Positions 6,451-12,070 of a DNA stretch of 12,070 nt are shown here, piece by piece. Positions within the stretch are counted from its first letter, which is position 1. Every line of letters starts with the position of its first letter. The notes beneath the pieces were generated by a model. It searched no databases. It was not told where the DNA came from and was given only the letters and a program-made list of their open reading frames with translations. The translations under genes and the position numbers were made by a program. This DNA comes from Clostridia bacterium (GTDB lineage: Bacteria; Bacillota_A; Clostridia; Oscillospirales; CAG-272): positions 1-12,070 of the forward strand of contig JAFZCF010000076.1 of the NCBI GenBank assembly GCA_017552165.1. The letters are read 5' to 3'.

Positions 6451-7119
6451 ATGACTGAACAAAAAGAAACCGGCATCGAGTTCAAGGGCGAAAAGGTCTC
6501 GGAGAATATCTGGCTCTGCCCGGACGGCGTCTATCGCTGGACTTACGAATACAAAATGCTCAAAAACCCGACGATCATTTTCACGGTGTGGAAGGTCCTC
6601 GGCATTTCGTGCGGAATCATGCTTCTGTTCGGGCTCATAATAGGTCTGATAGACGGCGGCTTCACGGTTTTCGGCGATTTACTCGGGATGGGCAAGACGC
6701 TCCTCATCGTTGTGTTCGGCGTCCTGCTGCCGCTCAGCATAATCGCGTATCTCATACTCGCGGCGACGTACGGCTGGAAATATCAGGTGCTTTTTGAGAT
6801 GACCGAGGACTCGGTGAGCCATATACAGATGCCGAAGCAGTTCAAAAAGGCCGAGGCGCTCGGCTGGATAACGACTGCTGTCGGGCTCGCAGCGGGCAAG
6901 CCGTATATGATCGGCTCGGGGCTCGGCGTAGCCGCACGCAGCACGATGACGACAGAGTTCAGATACGTGGCGTCGATCAAATCCCGCAGAAAGCGCGGCA
7001 CGATCCACGTGAATCAGAAGCTTGACAGAAATCAGGTCTACGCGGAGGACGCCGACTTTGAGTTCGTCGAGAAGTTCCTGATATCCCATTGCCCTAGCGC
7101 AAAGGTCTCGTCACGCTGA
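6451..7119 (+). CDS. Membrane protein of unknown function with PH-like C-terminal part
   Basis: 222 residues from ATG 6451, chosen because GAAAGGTG lies about 8 bases upstream and because the longer frame from TTG 6412 begins at the presumed transcript end. The N-terminus is cytoplasmic-looking (ENIWLCPDGVYRWTYEYKML, 19-38). Two hydrophobic helices follow, about 41-66 and 83-107. The C-terminal ~110 residues are soluble: YQVLFEMTEDSVSHIQMP, a Gly-rich stretch GLAAGKPYMIGSGLGVAARS, then strands FRYVASIKSRRKRGTIHV and a helix FEFVEKFLISHC. This layout resembles bacterial PH-like or YcxB-like membrane proteins, but I cannot assign it firmly. The LacI-family gene starts 55 bases downstream without a promoter of its own, so they are probably cotranscribed. 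Confidence 0.85.
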   Translation: MTEQKETGIEFKGEKVSENIWLCPDGVYRWTYEYKMLKNPTIIFTVWKVLGISCGIMLLFGLIIGLIDGGFTVFGDLLGMGKTLLIVVFGVLLPLSIIAYLILAATYGWKYQVLFEMTEDSVSHIQMPKQFKKAEALGWITTAVGLAAGKPYMIGSGLGVAARSTMTTEFRYVASIKSRRKRGTIHVNQKLDRNQVYAEDADFEFVEKFLISHCPSAKVSSR

Positions 7120-7129
7120 GACGCGGCCA

Positions 7130-7174
7130 GGAAGGAAGCGGCGTCGCCCTCACGGGCGGCAACCGCGCAAAAAA
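7130..7174 (+). promoter_or_regulatory. Structured ribosome-binding leader of the LacI gene
   Basis: The only good Shine-Dalgarno sequence (GGAAGG, 7130-7135) lies about 40 bases before ATG 7175, too far to work linearly. Between them a hairpin can form: GCGG (7138-7141) with CCGC (7163-7166) outside, CGCCC (7145-7149) with GGGCG (7154-7158) inside. Folded, it would leave about 8 bases (GCAAAAAA) between stem and ATG. This is inference from sequence only. Confidence 0.4.
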
Positions 7175-8209
7175 ATGAGAGCCACAGTTTACGACATAGC
7201 AAGAGAGCTGGGGATCGCCCAGGGTACGGTCAGCAAGGCGCTGACCGGAGGTCCGGGCGTCAGCCCCGAGCTGAGGGAAAAAGTGCGCGAAACGGCGAGG
7301 CGCATGGGGTACCGCTACAACCGGTACGCGCGTTCTCTCGCGAGCACGCCGATAAAGATCGGCATAACCTATCCCGACGTCTGGCACGAATACTACAGCC
7401 GGATAAAAAAGGGCATCGACGACGAGCTCGACGACCTCGAGGACCGCAACGTCTCGGTAGAGCTCCGCAAGTTCTCGTCGCTTTACGGCGACGCCGAAAT
7501 GGCGGAGATAATCGACCGGTTCATTGACGACGGAGACATAAAGGGCGTGCTCCTTTTCCCCTCGTCGACGGTTTTCAGACCGGAAATATACAGAAAACTG
7601 GACGACGCGGGCATATCCTACGTCGTCGTGGCGCACAGAATAGAGGAAAAGGACAGCATACCGAGCGTCCATATAGACGCCGAGATGTCCGGCCGGCTCG
7701 CCGCCGAGGCGCTTTCGCTCACTCTGCCGGCGGGCTCCGCCTGCGCCGTCATCGCGGGTACGATGGAGAACCGCGAGCACCTCAAAAAGACCGGCGGCTT
7801 CGAGGAGGGCGCCGCGGAGCGCGGACTCGGGTACATCGGTGCGTACTGCTCGATGGACGACCCCGACCTCGCCTTCGAGACCGCCGACCGGCTAATCACC
7901 GATCATCCGGACGTCAGGGGAATTTACGTTGTTTCGGCAAACTCGCTCGGAGTGTGCCGCTGCATAGACGAAAAATACCGCGATAAGGGGATAAAACTTA
8001 TCGGAACTGACATTTTCGACGGCATAGTCCCGTACCTCGAGAACGGGATAATGACGGCGACGATCTATCAGAGCCCGTCCCGTCAGGGGAGGATAGCGAT
8101 AAACTCTCTGTACGACCGCATAACGACGAAAAAGAAGCCCGAAAACGACATAACGGTCGCGCCGCTTCTCCTCATGAGAAGCAACTACCGGCCGTTCCTC
8201 GATATGTAA
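7175..8209 (+). CDS. LacI-family transcriptional regulator
   Basis: 344 residues, the usual family length. Residues 3-24 form the helix-turn-helix (TVYDIARELGIAQGTVSKAL), followed by the family's third helix (SPELREKVRETARRMGYRYN) and the hinge with the minor-groove Leu55 (YARSLAS). The rest is a periplasmic-binding-protein-like sugar sensor: IGITYPDVWHEYYSRIKKGI, KGVLLFPSS, a conserved Asp in SVHIDAEMSGRLAA, TMENREHLKKTGGFEEG, GTDIFDGIVPYLENG and YQSPSRQG. The family normally represses catabolic or uptake genes and is released by a sugar. The start is fixed by the family N-terminus. No good Shine-Dalgarno lies within 20 bases. Downstream are CotH and repeat-protein genes, each with a GGAATGCGSATTCC palindrome, its likely targets. 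No such site was seen before its own unit. Confidence 0.96.
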   Translation: MRATVYDIARELGIAQGTVSKALTGGPGVSPELREKVRETARRMGYRYNRYARSLASTPIKIGITYPDVWHEYYSRIKKGIDDELDDLEDRNVSVELRKFSSLYGDAEMAEIIDRFIDDGDIKGVLLFPSSTVFRPEIYRKLDDAGISYVVVAHRIEEKDSIPSVHIDAEMSGRLAAEALSLTLPAGSACAVIAGTMENREHLKKTGGFEEGAAERGLGYIGAYCSMDDPDLAFETADRLITDHPDVRGIYVVSANSLGVCRCIDEKYRDKGIKLIGTDIFDGIVPYLENGIMTATIYQSPSRQGRIAINSLYDRITTKKKPENDITVAPLLLMRSNYRPFLDM

Positions 8210-8213
8210 AACT

Positions 8214-8238
8214 AAAAGAGCCGACAGCGGCTCTTTTT
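8214..8238 (+). terminator. Rho-independent terminator after the LacI gene
   Basis: AAAAGAGCCG (8214-8223) pairs perfectly with CGGCTCTTTT (8228-8237), loop ACAG, and the T-run continues. It separates the regulator from the CotH promoter 23 bases further on. Confidence 0.93.
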
Positions 8239-8251
8239 GAATTGCAGGGAG

Positions 8252-8272
8252 CGCCCGTCATTGACACGGGCG
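8252..8272 (+). promoter_or_regulatory. Inverted repeat around the -35 box of the CotH promoter
   Basis: CGCCCGT (8252-8258) and ACGGGCG (8266-8272) are perfect 7-bp arms with a 7-base spacer, and the repeat covers the TTGACA box. It could be an operator for another regulator. It has no counterpart at the repeat-protein promoter, so it is not part of the shared pair, and G/C-rich chance symmetry is possible. Confidence 0.35.
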
Positions 8273-8289
8273 GGCCCGTATGATATAAT
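8261..8289 (+). promoter_or_regulatory. Consensus SigA-type promoter of the CotH gene
   Basis: TTGACA (8261-8266) and TATAAT (8284-8289) with a 17-base spacer, a perfect match to consensus. So strong a core promoter usually needs a repressor, which fits the operator-like palindrome 12 bases downstream. Confidence 0.95.
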
Positions 8290-8301
8290 GCAGAAAAAAT
8301 C

Positions 8302-8315
8302 GGAATGCGGATTCC
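8302..8315 (+). promoter_or_regulatory. Putative LacI-family operator, CotH gene
   Basis: GGAATGCGGATTCC has perfect 5-base arms (GGAAT/ATTCC) and a central CpG, the usual centre of LacI-family operators. It lies from about +6 to +19 of the expected transcript, where a bound repressor would block initiation or early elongation. It matches the palindrome before the repeat-protein gene at 13 of 14 positions. Confidence 0.75.
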
Positions 8316-8331
8316 GGGAAGGGAGGGAACG

Positions 8332-9909
8332 GTGAAAAGAGTTTTTTCGCGCGCGGCCGCCGCGCTTATATGTCTTGCCGTCGCGGTCTGCGTTTTCGGG
8401 TGCGGCGCGCCCGCGGTTGTGCCCGCCGAAACCTCGGGCTTCGTTCCGAGCCCAGACGGAACGGTTAGATATTACGTCGCCGGTCCCGAAAAGGCCGGAG
8501 ACGCGAAAACGGGGAACGTCCCGGGATATATCAGCGGCAGACGGATCCAGTCCCCCGGGGATGACGGAGAATACACGCCGGTGACCGCCGTGCCGATGAC
8601 CGGGTACAGATTTGCCGGATGGAGCGACGGGCTGACCTCCGCCACGAGAAAAGAATCTCCCGGGAACGTACCGGAGAGCGTCACCGCGATATTCGCGTAC
8701 GATATCCTCGACATGCCGGTTCTCTCGATAATGACCGAGACCGGCGGGGACGTGACATCGAAGGAGGTCTATATCGACTGCGCCCTGACGACCGTCGATA
8801 CCGACGGCGGCGTGCTTTATGAGAGCGATTCGGCCTCTATCCGGGGCAGGGGCAACAGCACCTGGAACATGGAGAAAAAATCGTACCGCATAAAGCTCGG
8901 CAAAAAAGAAAATCTGCTCGGGGTCGGAAAGGGAAAAAACAAATCCTGGGTCTTGCTCGCGAACCACGGGGATCATTCGCTTCAGAGGGTTTCGGTCGCC
9001 TTTGCCATGGCTTCGATGATGAGCGGATTCGACTACGTTCCCGGATACGCGTTCGTCGAGGTTTTTCTGAACGGCGAGTATCGCGGCGTATATCTGCTTA
9101 CGGAGCAGACGCAGACGGGTCCCGACCGCGTGAACATAAACGAAAGCGATTTCGAGACAAACGTCGAGGCGGATTTTCTCATAGAAAAGACGGCGTGGGA
9201 CTACGAGTACGGATTCACCGTTAAGGGCGAGCGTTACGGGATAAAGAGCGATCTGTCATCGGATAAGGAGATCAGAGACGCGCAGATAGAGTGGATAGAC
9301 GGCAAGGTCACCGAGGCCTGCGATGCTCTCGCCGAGGGGAACATGGAGAGGGTGAAGACCCTCGTCGATCTCGATTCGCTCGTCGACGATTATCTGCTTC
9401 AGGAAATAACGAAGAATTTTGACGTCGGATTTGACAGTTTTTACATGTATTTCACCGACGGAAAGCTGTATTTCGGGCCGCCGTGGGATTTCGATCTGTC
9501 GCTCGGGAACGCAAATCTCGGCTTTGAGGATTACGGCGGGCTGGCAGCGGCAGTCTGCCCGACGAACGGGGAGTTCGACACGTCCAACAGGTGGTTTTAC
9601 AACACAATGAAGCACGCGTGGTTCAGGAAGCTCGTCGTCGACAGGTGGAACGAGATAAAGAACGACGTCGCCTCGCTCCCGGGCGCGGTGCTTAAAACCG
9701 AAAAGGCGTACGGGAGATCGTTTGAGCGGAATTTTGAAAAATGGGACATATTCGGGCAGAACTTCGCGAGGTCGACTAAGGCGATCACCGACCTCACGTC
9801 GTACGGTCAGCACTGCGCTTATCTTTCAGACTGGCTGAATGACAGGATAAGATGGCTCGATTCGTTTTTCAATTCAAAAGAGTTTGCAAGAGGGGAGCTT
9901 ACGGGCTGA
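8332..9909 (+). CDS. Secreted CotH-kinase-family lipoprotein
   Basis: 525 residues from GTG 8332, preferred over ATG 8305 because it follows GGGAGGG and begins the lipoprotein signal directly (VKRVFSRAAAALICL, lipobox VFGC, Cys24). ATG 8305 lies within the palindrome. Residues 46-123 form a small repeat-type domain (YRFAGWSDG, VTAIFAY) like bacterial InlB/Flg_new-type repeats. The CotH domain follows: SIRGRGNSTW (169-178), KKSYRIKLGKK, KSWVLLANHGDHSLQR (204-219), LNGEYRGVYLLTEQ (246-259), DFLIEKT, and DSFYMYF...FGPPWDFDLSLGN (368-392), whose PWDFD Asp pair corresponds to the metal-binding catalytic Asp of CotH. Bacillus CotH is an atypical kinase that phosphorylates coat proteins; many clostridial members are secreted. 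Here it should be tethered outside the membrane. It has its own promoter and operator. Its substrate is unknown; the adjacent coregulated repeat protein is a candidate. Confidence 0.94.
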   Translation: MKRVFSRAAAALICLAVAVCVFGCGAPAVVPAETSGFVPSPDGTVRYYVAGPEKAGDAKTGNVPGYISGRRIQSPGDDGEYTPVTAVPMTGYRFAGWSDGLTSATRKESPGNVPESVTAIFAYDILDMPVLSIMTETGGDVTSKEVYIDCALTTVDTDGGVLYESDSASIRGRGNSTWNMEKKSYRIKLGKKENLLGVGKGKNKSWVLLANHGDHSLQRVSVAFAMASMMSGFDYVPGYAFVEVFLNGEYRGVYLLTEQTQTGPDRVNINESDFETNVEADFLIEKTAWDYEYGFTVKGERYGIKSDLSSDKEIRDAQIEWIDGKVTEACDALAEGNMERVKTLVDLDSLVDDYLLQEITKNFDVGFDSFYMYFTDGKLYFGPPWDFDLSLGNANLGFEDYGGLAAAVCPTNGEFDTSNRWFYNTMKHAWFRKLVVDRWNEIKNDVASLPGAVLKTEKAYGRSFERNFEKWDIFGQNFARSTKAITDLTSYGQHCAYLSDWLNDRIRWLDSFFNSKEFARGELTG

Positions 9910-9935
9910 GAAATGGTCAAAAAAGCCGAAACCTC

Positions 9936-9964
9936 TTGACAAATCCGCGGACTTAATGTATAAT
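9936..9964 (+). promoter_or_regulatory. Consensus SigA-type promoter of the repeat-protein gene
   Basis: TTGACA (9936-9941) and TATAAT (9959-9964), spacer 17, a perfect match to consensus. It starts 27 bases after the CotH stop. No clear terminator lies between, so CotH transcripts may read through. Confidence 0.95.
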
Positions 9965-9979
9965 GACAAAAACAATTAT

Positions 9980-9993
9980 GGAATGCGCATTCC
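9980..9993 (+). promoter_or_regulatory. Putative LacI-family operator O1, repeat-protein gene
   Basis: GGAATGCGCATTCC is a perfect 14-bp palindrome with a central CpG, 15 bases after the -10 box, near +9 to +22. It differs from the CotH site at one position. I saw no other copy in the window. Confidence 0.8.
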
Positions 9994-10001
9994 AAGCGAT
10001 T

Positions 10002-10015
10002 CAAACGCGCGTTCC
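10002..10015 (+). promoter_or_regulatory. Possible second operator O2
   Basis: CAAACGCGCGTTCC keeps the GCGC centre, the right-hand TTCC and the inner AA of O1, matching it at 10 of 14 positions, and contains the perfect 10-bp palindrome AACGCGCGTT. Its centre lies 22 bp from that of O1, about two helical turns, so two dimers could bind one face. Confidence 0.45.
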
Positions 10016-10039
10016 GAGGCAAAAAACCGGAGGACATTC

Positions 10040-12070
10040 ATGAAAAAAGCGATCATTTTCCTGCTGACCGCGTGTCTGCTGGCCGTCTCGATGATCATCC
10101 CCGCCGGAGCGGCGAAGGGCACGGACGTATATCTCGACGAGCTCTCGATGTCGAGTTATATATACCGTGACGGTCTCGGATACACCGGCAACGGCGGGAC
10201 GAACGCCCCGTATATCGGCGCGCGTTTCGAGCACCCGGACGAGCGTCCGTTTTATTACGACGCCGCGAAGGGCGTGAACGTGGAGATCGAGTCAAAACAC
10301 ACGATAGGCGGTCACGAGCCGCGCCAGGGCGCGCTTGACCACTCCGACTTTACCTGGGACGTCAGCGCCTTTGCGGCGAGCGGCTCCCTTCCCTTCAGCG
10401 CTCAGGTCTGCAAGGCGGCGGGCACTCAGAACGCCGAGTACATAGTCCTCGTCGACGGGGTCCAGCAATGGAGCTCCGGCGCGGTCACGGCGGCAGACGG
10501 CCTGATTGACGTGAATCTGACTATCCCGAAGGGCGCTCAGACCCTCACTCTCCGCGCCGACAGGGGCCCTGACAACGACTGGACGAAAGGCGAGTATCAC
10601 TGGGTTGACGCAAAGATCACCCTTCCGTCCGGCACGAAGGTCACGAGGATGGAGACCCGCAGCTTCGATTTCAACGGCAACGGCGGAAAATACTGGATCG
10701 GCGAGCATAACGACGGCAACGGCCCGGCGAATTTCTGGAACGCTCCGCTCAACGGCTGGAACGTATTTACGTCCGGCAGGGCCATCTCCGGCCACCAGAC
10801 CGTAACCGGTCAGGAGGACGCGCACGTCACGTGGGATATCTCCGGTCTCGGAGCAGGATATTTCACCGTGGTCGTGTGCGGCAACGCGGGAGACAAGGGA
10901 TATAACGGAAAATTCAGCGTCATAGTTGACGGCGACGTCAAAGAAGAGTCGGCTCTCATGACCCCGGTGGAGGGGCTCTGGAGAGCCACCGTCGCGATAC
11001 CTGCCGGCGCGCAGACCCTCAGGATCAATATCAACAACGGCACCGACAACCTGACCTGCGGTGACTTCTCGATCGCCGACCCGATATTCGTCGGATACGC
11101 CTCGGGCTCGGCTCCGGCCACTCCGGTCGACGTATATCTCGACGAGCTGTCGATGTCGAGCTACGTCTTCCACATAGGGCTCGGCTACAGCGCGAACAAC
11201 GGTACGAACTCCCCCTGGATAGGCCAGCGCTTCGAGGGCGCCGCCGGCGAGCGCCCGCAGTACTGGGACGCCTCGAGCGGGAAATTCGTCGATATAAACT
11301 CAAAACACACGATAGGCGGTCACGAGCCGTATGAGCACGGGCCGGAGCATTCCGACTTTACGTGGGACATCAGCGCGTTCGCCGCGAACTACGATCTTCC
11401 TTTCACCGCAAAGGTCTGCAAGACCAACTCCGACACCGACGCAGAATACAGCGTCCTCATTGACGGAGTTCAGAAATGGACGTCGGGCGTCGTGACGGGG
11501 GCCAACGGCCTGATCAGCGTCAGTCTGACGATCCCCAAAGGGGCGCAGACTATCACCCTCCGCGCCGACAGAGGCGCCGACGGAACGTGGGCGAGCGGCG
11601 CGTATCACTGGGTCGACGCAAAGTTCACCCTTCCCGCCGGCTCGACGGTCACGAGGATGGATCAGCGCAGCTTCAGCTTCTACGGCAACGGCGGCGCAAA
11701 CGCCTATCTCATAGGATATAAGCACGAAAAGAACGGCGACGGAATCGCGGATTTCTGGAACGCTCCGCTTGAAGGCTGGAACAAGTTCACCACGAAACAC
11801 GTCATTTCGGGACATCAGACCGACGACGCCGACAACGACGGCAACGCGTACGTGACGTGGGACGTTTCCGACCTCGGCGCGGGATATTTCACCGCGGTCC
11901 TCACGAGCAACTGGCCGAACACCGCCTTTGAGGCGCAGTTCAGCATTCTCATTGACGGCAAAGAGGCGGTCTCCGGCCCGATCATGAAGGGAGTCGACGG
12001 TCTCTGGAGAGGGACTGTCAGCGTTCCCGCCGACGCCCGCACGATCACGGTCAACGTCAACAACGGCACC
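10040..12070 (+). CDS. Large secreted NPCBM-like repeat protein, 3' end outside window
   Basis: 677 residues are visible and the frame is open at the right edge. GGAGG (10029-10033) precedes ATG 10040. A signal peptide (MKKAIIFLLTACLLAVSMII, cut near AGAA/KG at 24-26) sends it outside. The body consists of 335-residue units starting at Asp29 and Asp364 (VYLDELSMSSY). Each unit has two modules. Module a: LDELSMSSY...GLGY...IG.RF, SKHTIGGHEP...HSDFTWD(V/I)SAF, VLVDGVQQWSSG, IPKGAQTLTLRADRG, YHWVDAK. Module b: RSFDFNGNGG, ISGHQT...VTWDISGLGAGYF, VIVDGD, IPAGAQTLRININNGT. These landmarks (GG-H in the middle, a V(D)G strand, a final W-DAK strand) match the NPCBM/CBM51 type, which binds galactose- or GalNAc-type glycans. 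No anchor or enzyme domain is visible yet. The NPCBM reading is by eye and moderately sure. Confidence 0.88.
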   Translation, partial: MKKAIIFLLTACLLAVSMIIPAGAAKGTDVYLDELSMSSYIYRDGLGYTGNGGTNAPYIGARFEHPDERPFYYDAAKGVNVEIESKHTIGGHEPRQGALDHSDFTWDVSAFAASGSLPFSAQVCKAAGTQNAEYIVLVDGVQQWSSGAVTAADGLIDVNLTIPKGAQTLTLRADRGPDNDWTKGEYHWVDAKITLPSGTKVTRMETRSFDFNGNGGKYWIGEHNDGNGPANFWNAPLNGWNVFTSGRAISGHQTVTGQEDAHVTWDISGLGAGYFTVVVCGNAGDKGYNGKFSVIVDGDVKEESALMTPVEGLWRATVAIPAGAQTLRININNGTDNLTCGDFSIADPIFVGYASGSAPATPVDVYLDELSMSSYVFHIGLGYSANNGTNSPWIGQRFEGAAGERPQYWDASSGKFVDINSKHTIGGHEPYEHGPEHSDFTWDISAFAANYDLPFTAKVCKTNSDTDAEYSVLIDGVQKWTSGVVTGANGLISVSLTIPKGAQTITLRADRGADGTWASGAYHWVDAKFTLPAGSTVTRMDQRSFSFYGNGGANAYLIGYKHEKNGDGIADFWNAPLEGWNKFTTKHVISGHQTDDADNDGNAYVTWDVSDLGAGYFTAVLTSNWPNTAFEAQFSILIDGKEAVSGPIMKGVDGLWRGTVSVPADARTITVNVNNGT
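10124..12070 (+). repeat. Tandem ~1005-bp coding repeat (second copy cut by window edge)
   Basis: Unit one spans 10124-11128 and unit two starts at 11129. Identity extends to the DNA: the first 32 bases of the units differ at one position (C/G at the codon for Leu), and a 30-base stretch is identical between 10292-10321 and 11300-11329. Third positions are also kept in YHWVDAK and FWNAPL. Small in-frame indels shift the period from 1005 to about 1008 and later 1026. This points to duplication or gene conversion that is fairly recent. More copies may follow. Confidence 0.85.

Noticed and set aside
7120..7160. GGCCAGGAAGGAAGC resembles the core of bacterial SRP RNA
   Set aside because: The SRP core needs a stem of the form GUCC-GGAA-GGA with an asymmetric loop and long flanking pairing. 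Here the upstream part is coding sequence and the flanks do not pair that way; the purines read better as a ribosome site.
8305..8331. ATG 8305 as the CotH start
   Set aside because: It adds nine residues (MRIPGREGT) before the lipoprotein signal, lies inside the palindrome close to the transcript start, and has no ribosome site; GTG 8332 has one.
8212..8976. 254-codon frame on the - strand over the start of the CotH gene
   Set aside because: It is antisense to a gene with clear domains, and covers its promoter and operator; composition is shadow-like.
10292..11173. Long open frame on the - strand (293 codons), with others at 11300-11815 and 10001-10234
   Set aside because: They lie wholly antisense to the repeat-protein gene and mirror its repeats and biased third positions. 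No promoter or convincing ribosome site was seen, and the proteins are Arg/Val-rich in the manner of antisense shadows.
1..12070. CRISPR array, insertion sequence or prophage signs
   Set aside because: No short regularly spaced repeats, transposase motifs, terminal inverted repeats or integrase were seen; the only tandem repeats are coding.

Overview
The window looks like the chromosome of a fairly GC-rich Gram-positive Clostridia-type bacterium, probably an uncultured relative of the Oscillospiraceae. This is an inference. It rests on near-consensus SigA-type promoters with 17-bp spacers, strong purine-rich Shine-Dalgarno sites, a lipoprotein and sortase-style surface protein style, a secreted CotH protein, a DUF4116 protein and NPCBM-like modules. 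All genes recognised are on the + strand. No tRNA, rRNA, CRISPR array, insertion sequence or attachment site was seen, and no gene-free stretch exceeds about 150 bases.

Left part (1-2350). A DUF4116 repeat protein enters from the left edge and stops at 1405. Directly after its stop, in the same frame, lies the 3' part of a Cna_B-type surface protein (1406-1948). It has lost its start and ends in an NPGTGD sorting-like tail, followed by a very strong terminator. A consensus promoter then drives a small lipoprotein gene that is out of frame in its middle (2094-2312).

Middle part (2353-7119). These are ordinary accessory or housekeeping genes: a GNAT acetyltransferase, then a GT4 glycosyltransferase overlapping a PlsC-like acyltransferase (possibly membrane glycolipid work). 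A two-helix membrane protein and a PPOX-family flavin protein share one promoter. A monocistronic unknown gene follows, then an unknown membrane protein that is probably cotranscribed with the next gene.

Right part (7175-12070). This is the most interesting stretch: a LacI-family regulator, a secreted CotH-kinase-family lipoprotein, and the start of a large secreted protein. That protein is built from near-identical units of about 335 residues, each with two NPCBM-like carbohydrate-binding modules. The CotH gene and the repeat-protein gene each have a consensus promoter, and just downstream of each lies almost the same 14-bp palindrome (GGAATGCGSATTCC) with a central CpG, as LacI-family operators have. 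The simplest reading is a small sugar-responsive surface regulon: the LacI protein represses both genes, giving coordinated display of a lipid-anchored CotH protein and a glycan-binding repeat protein.
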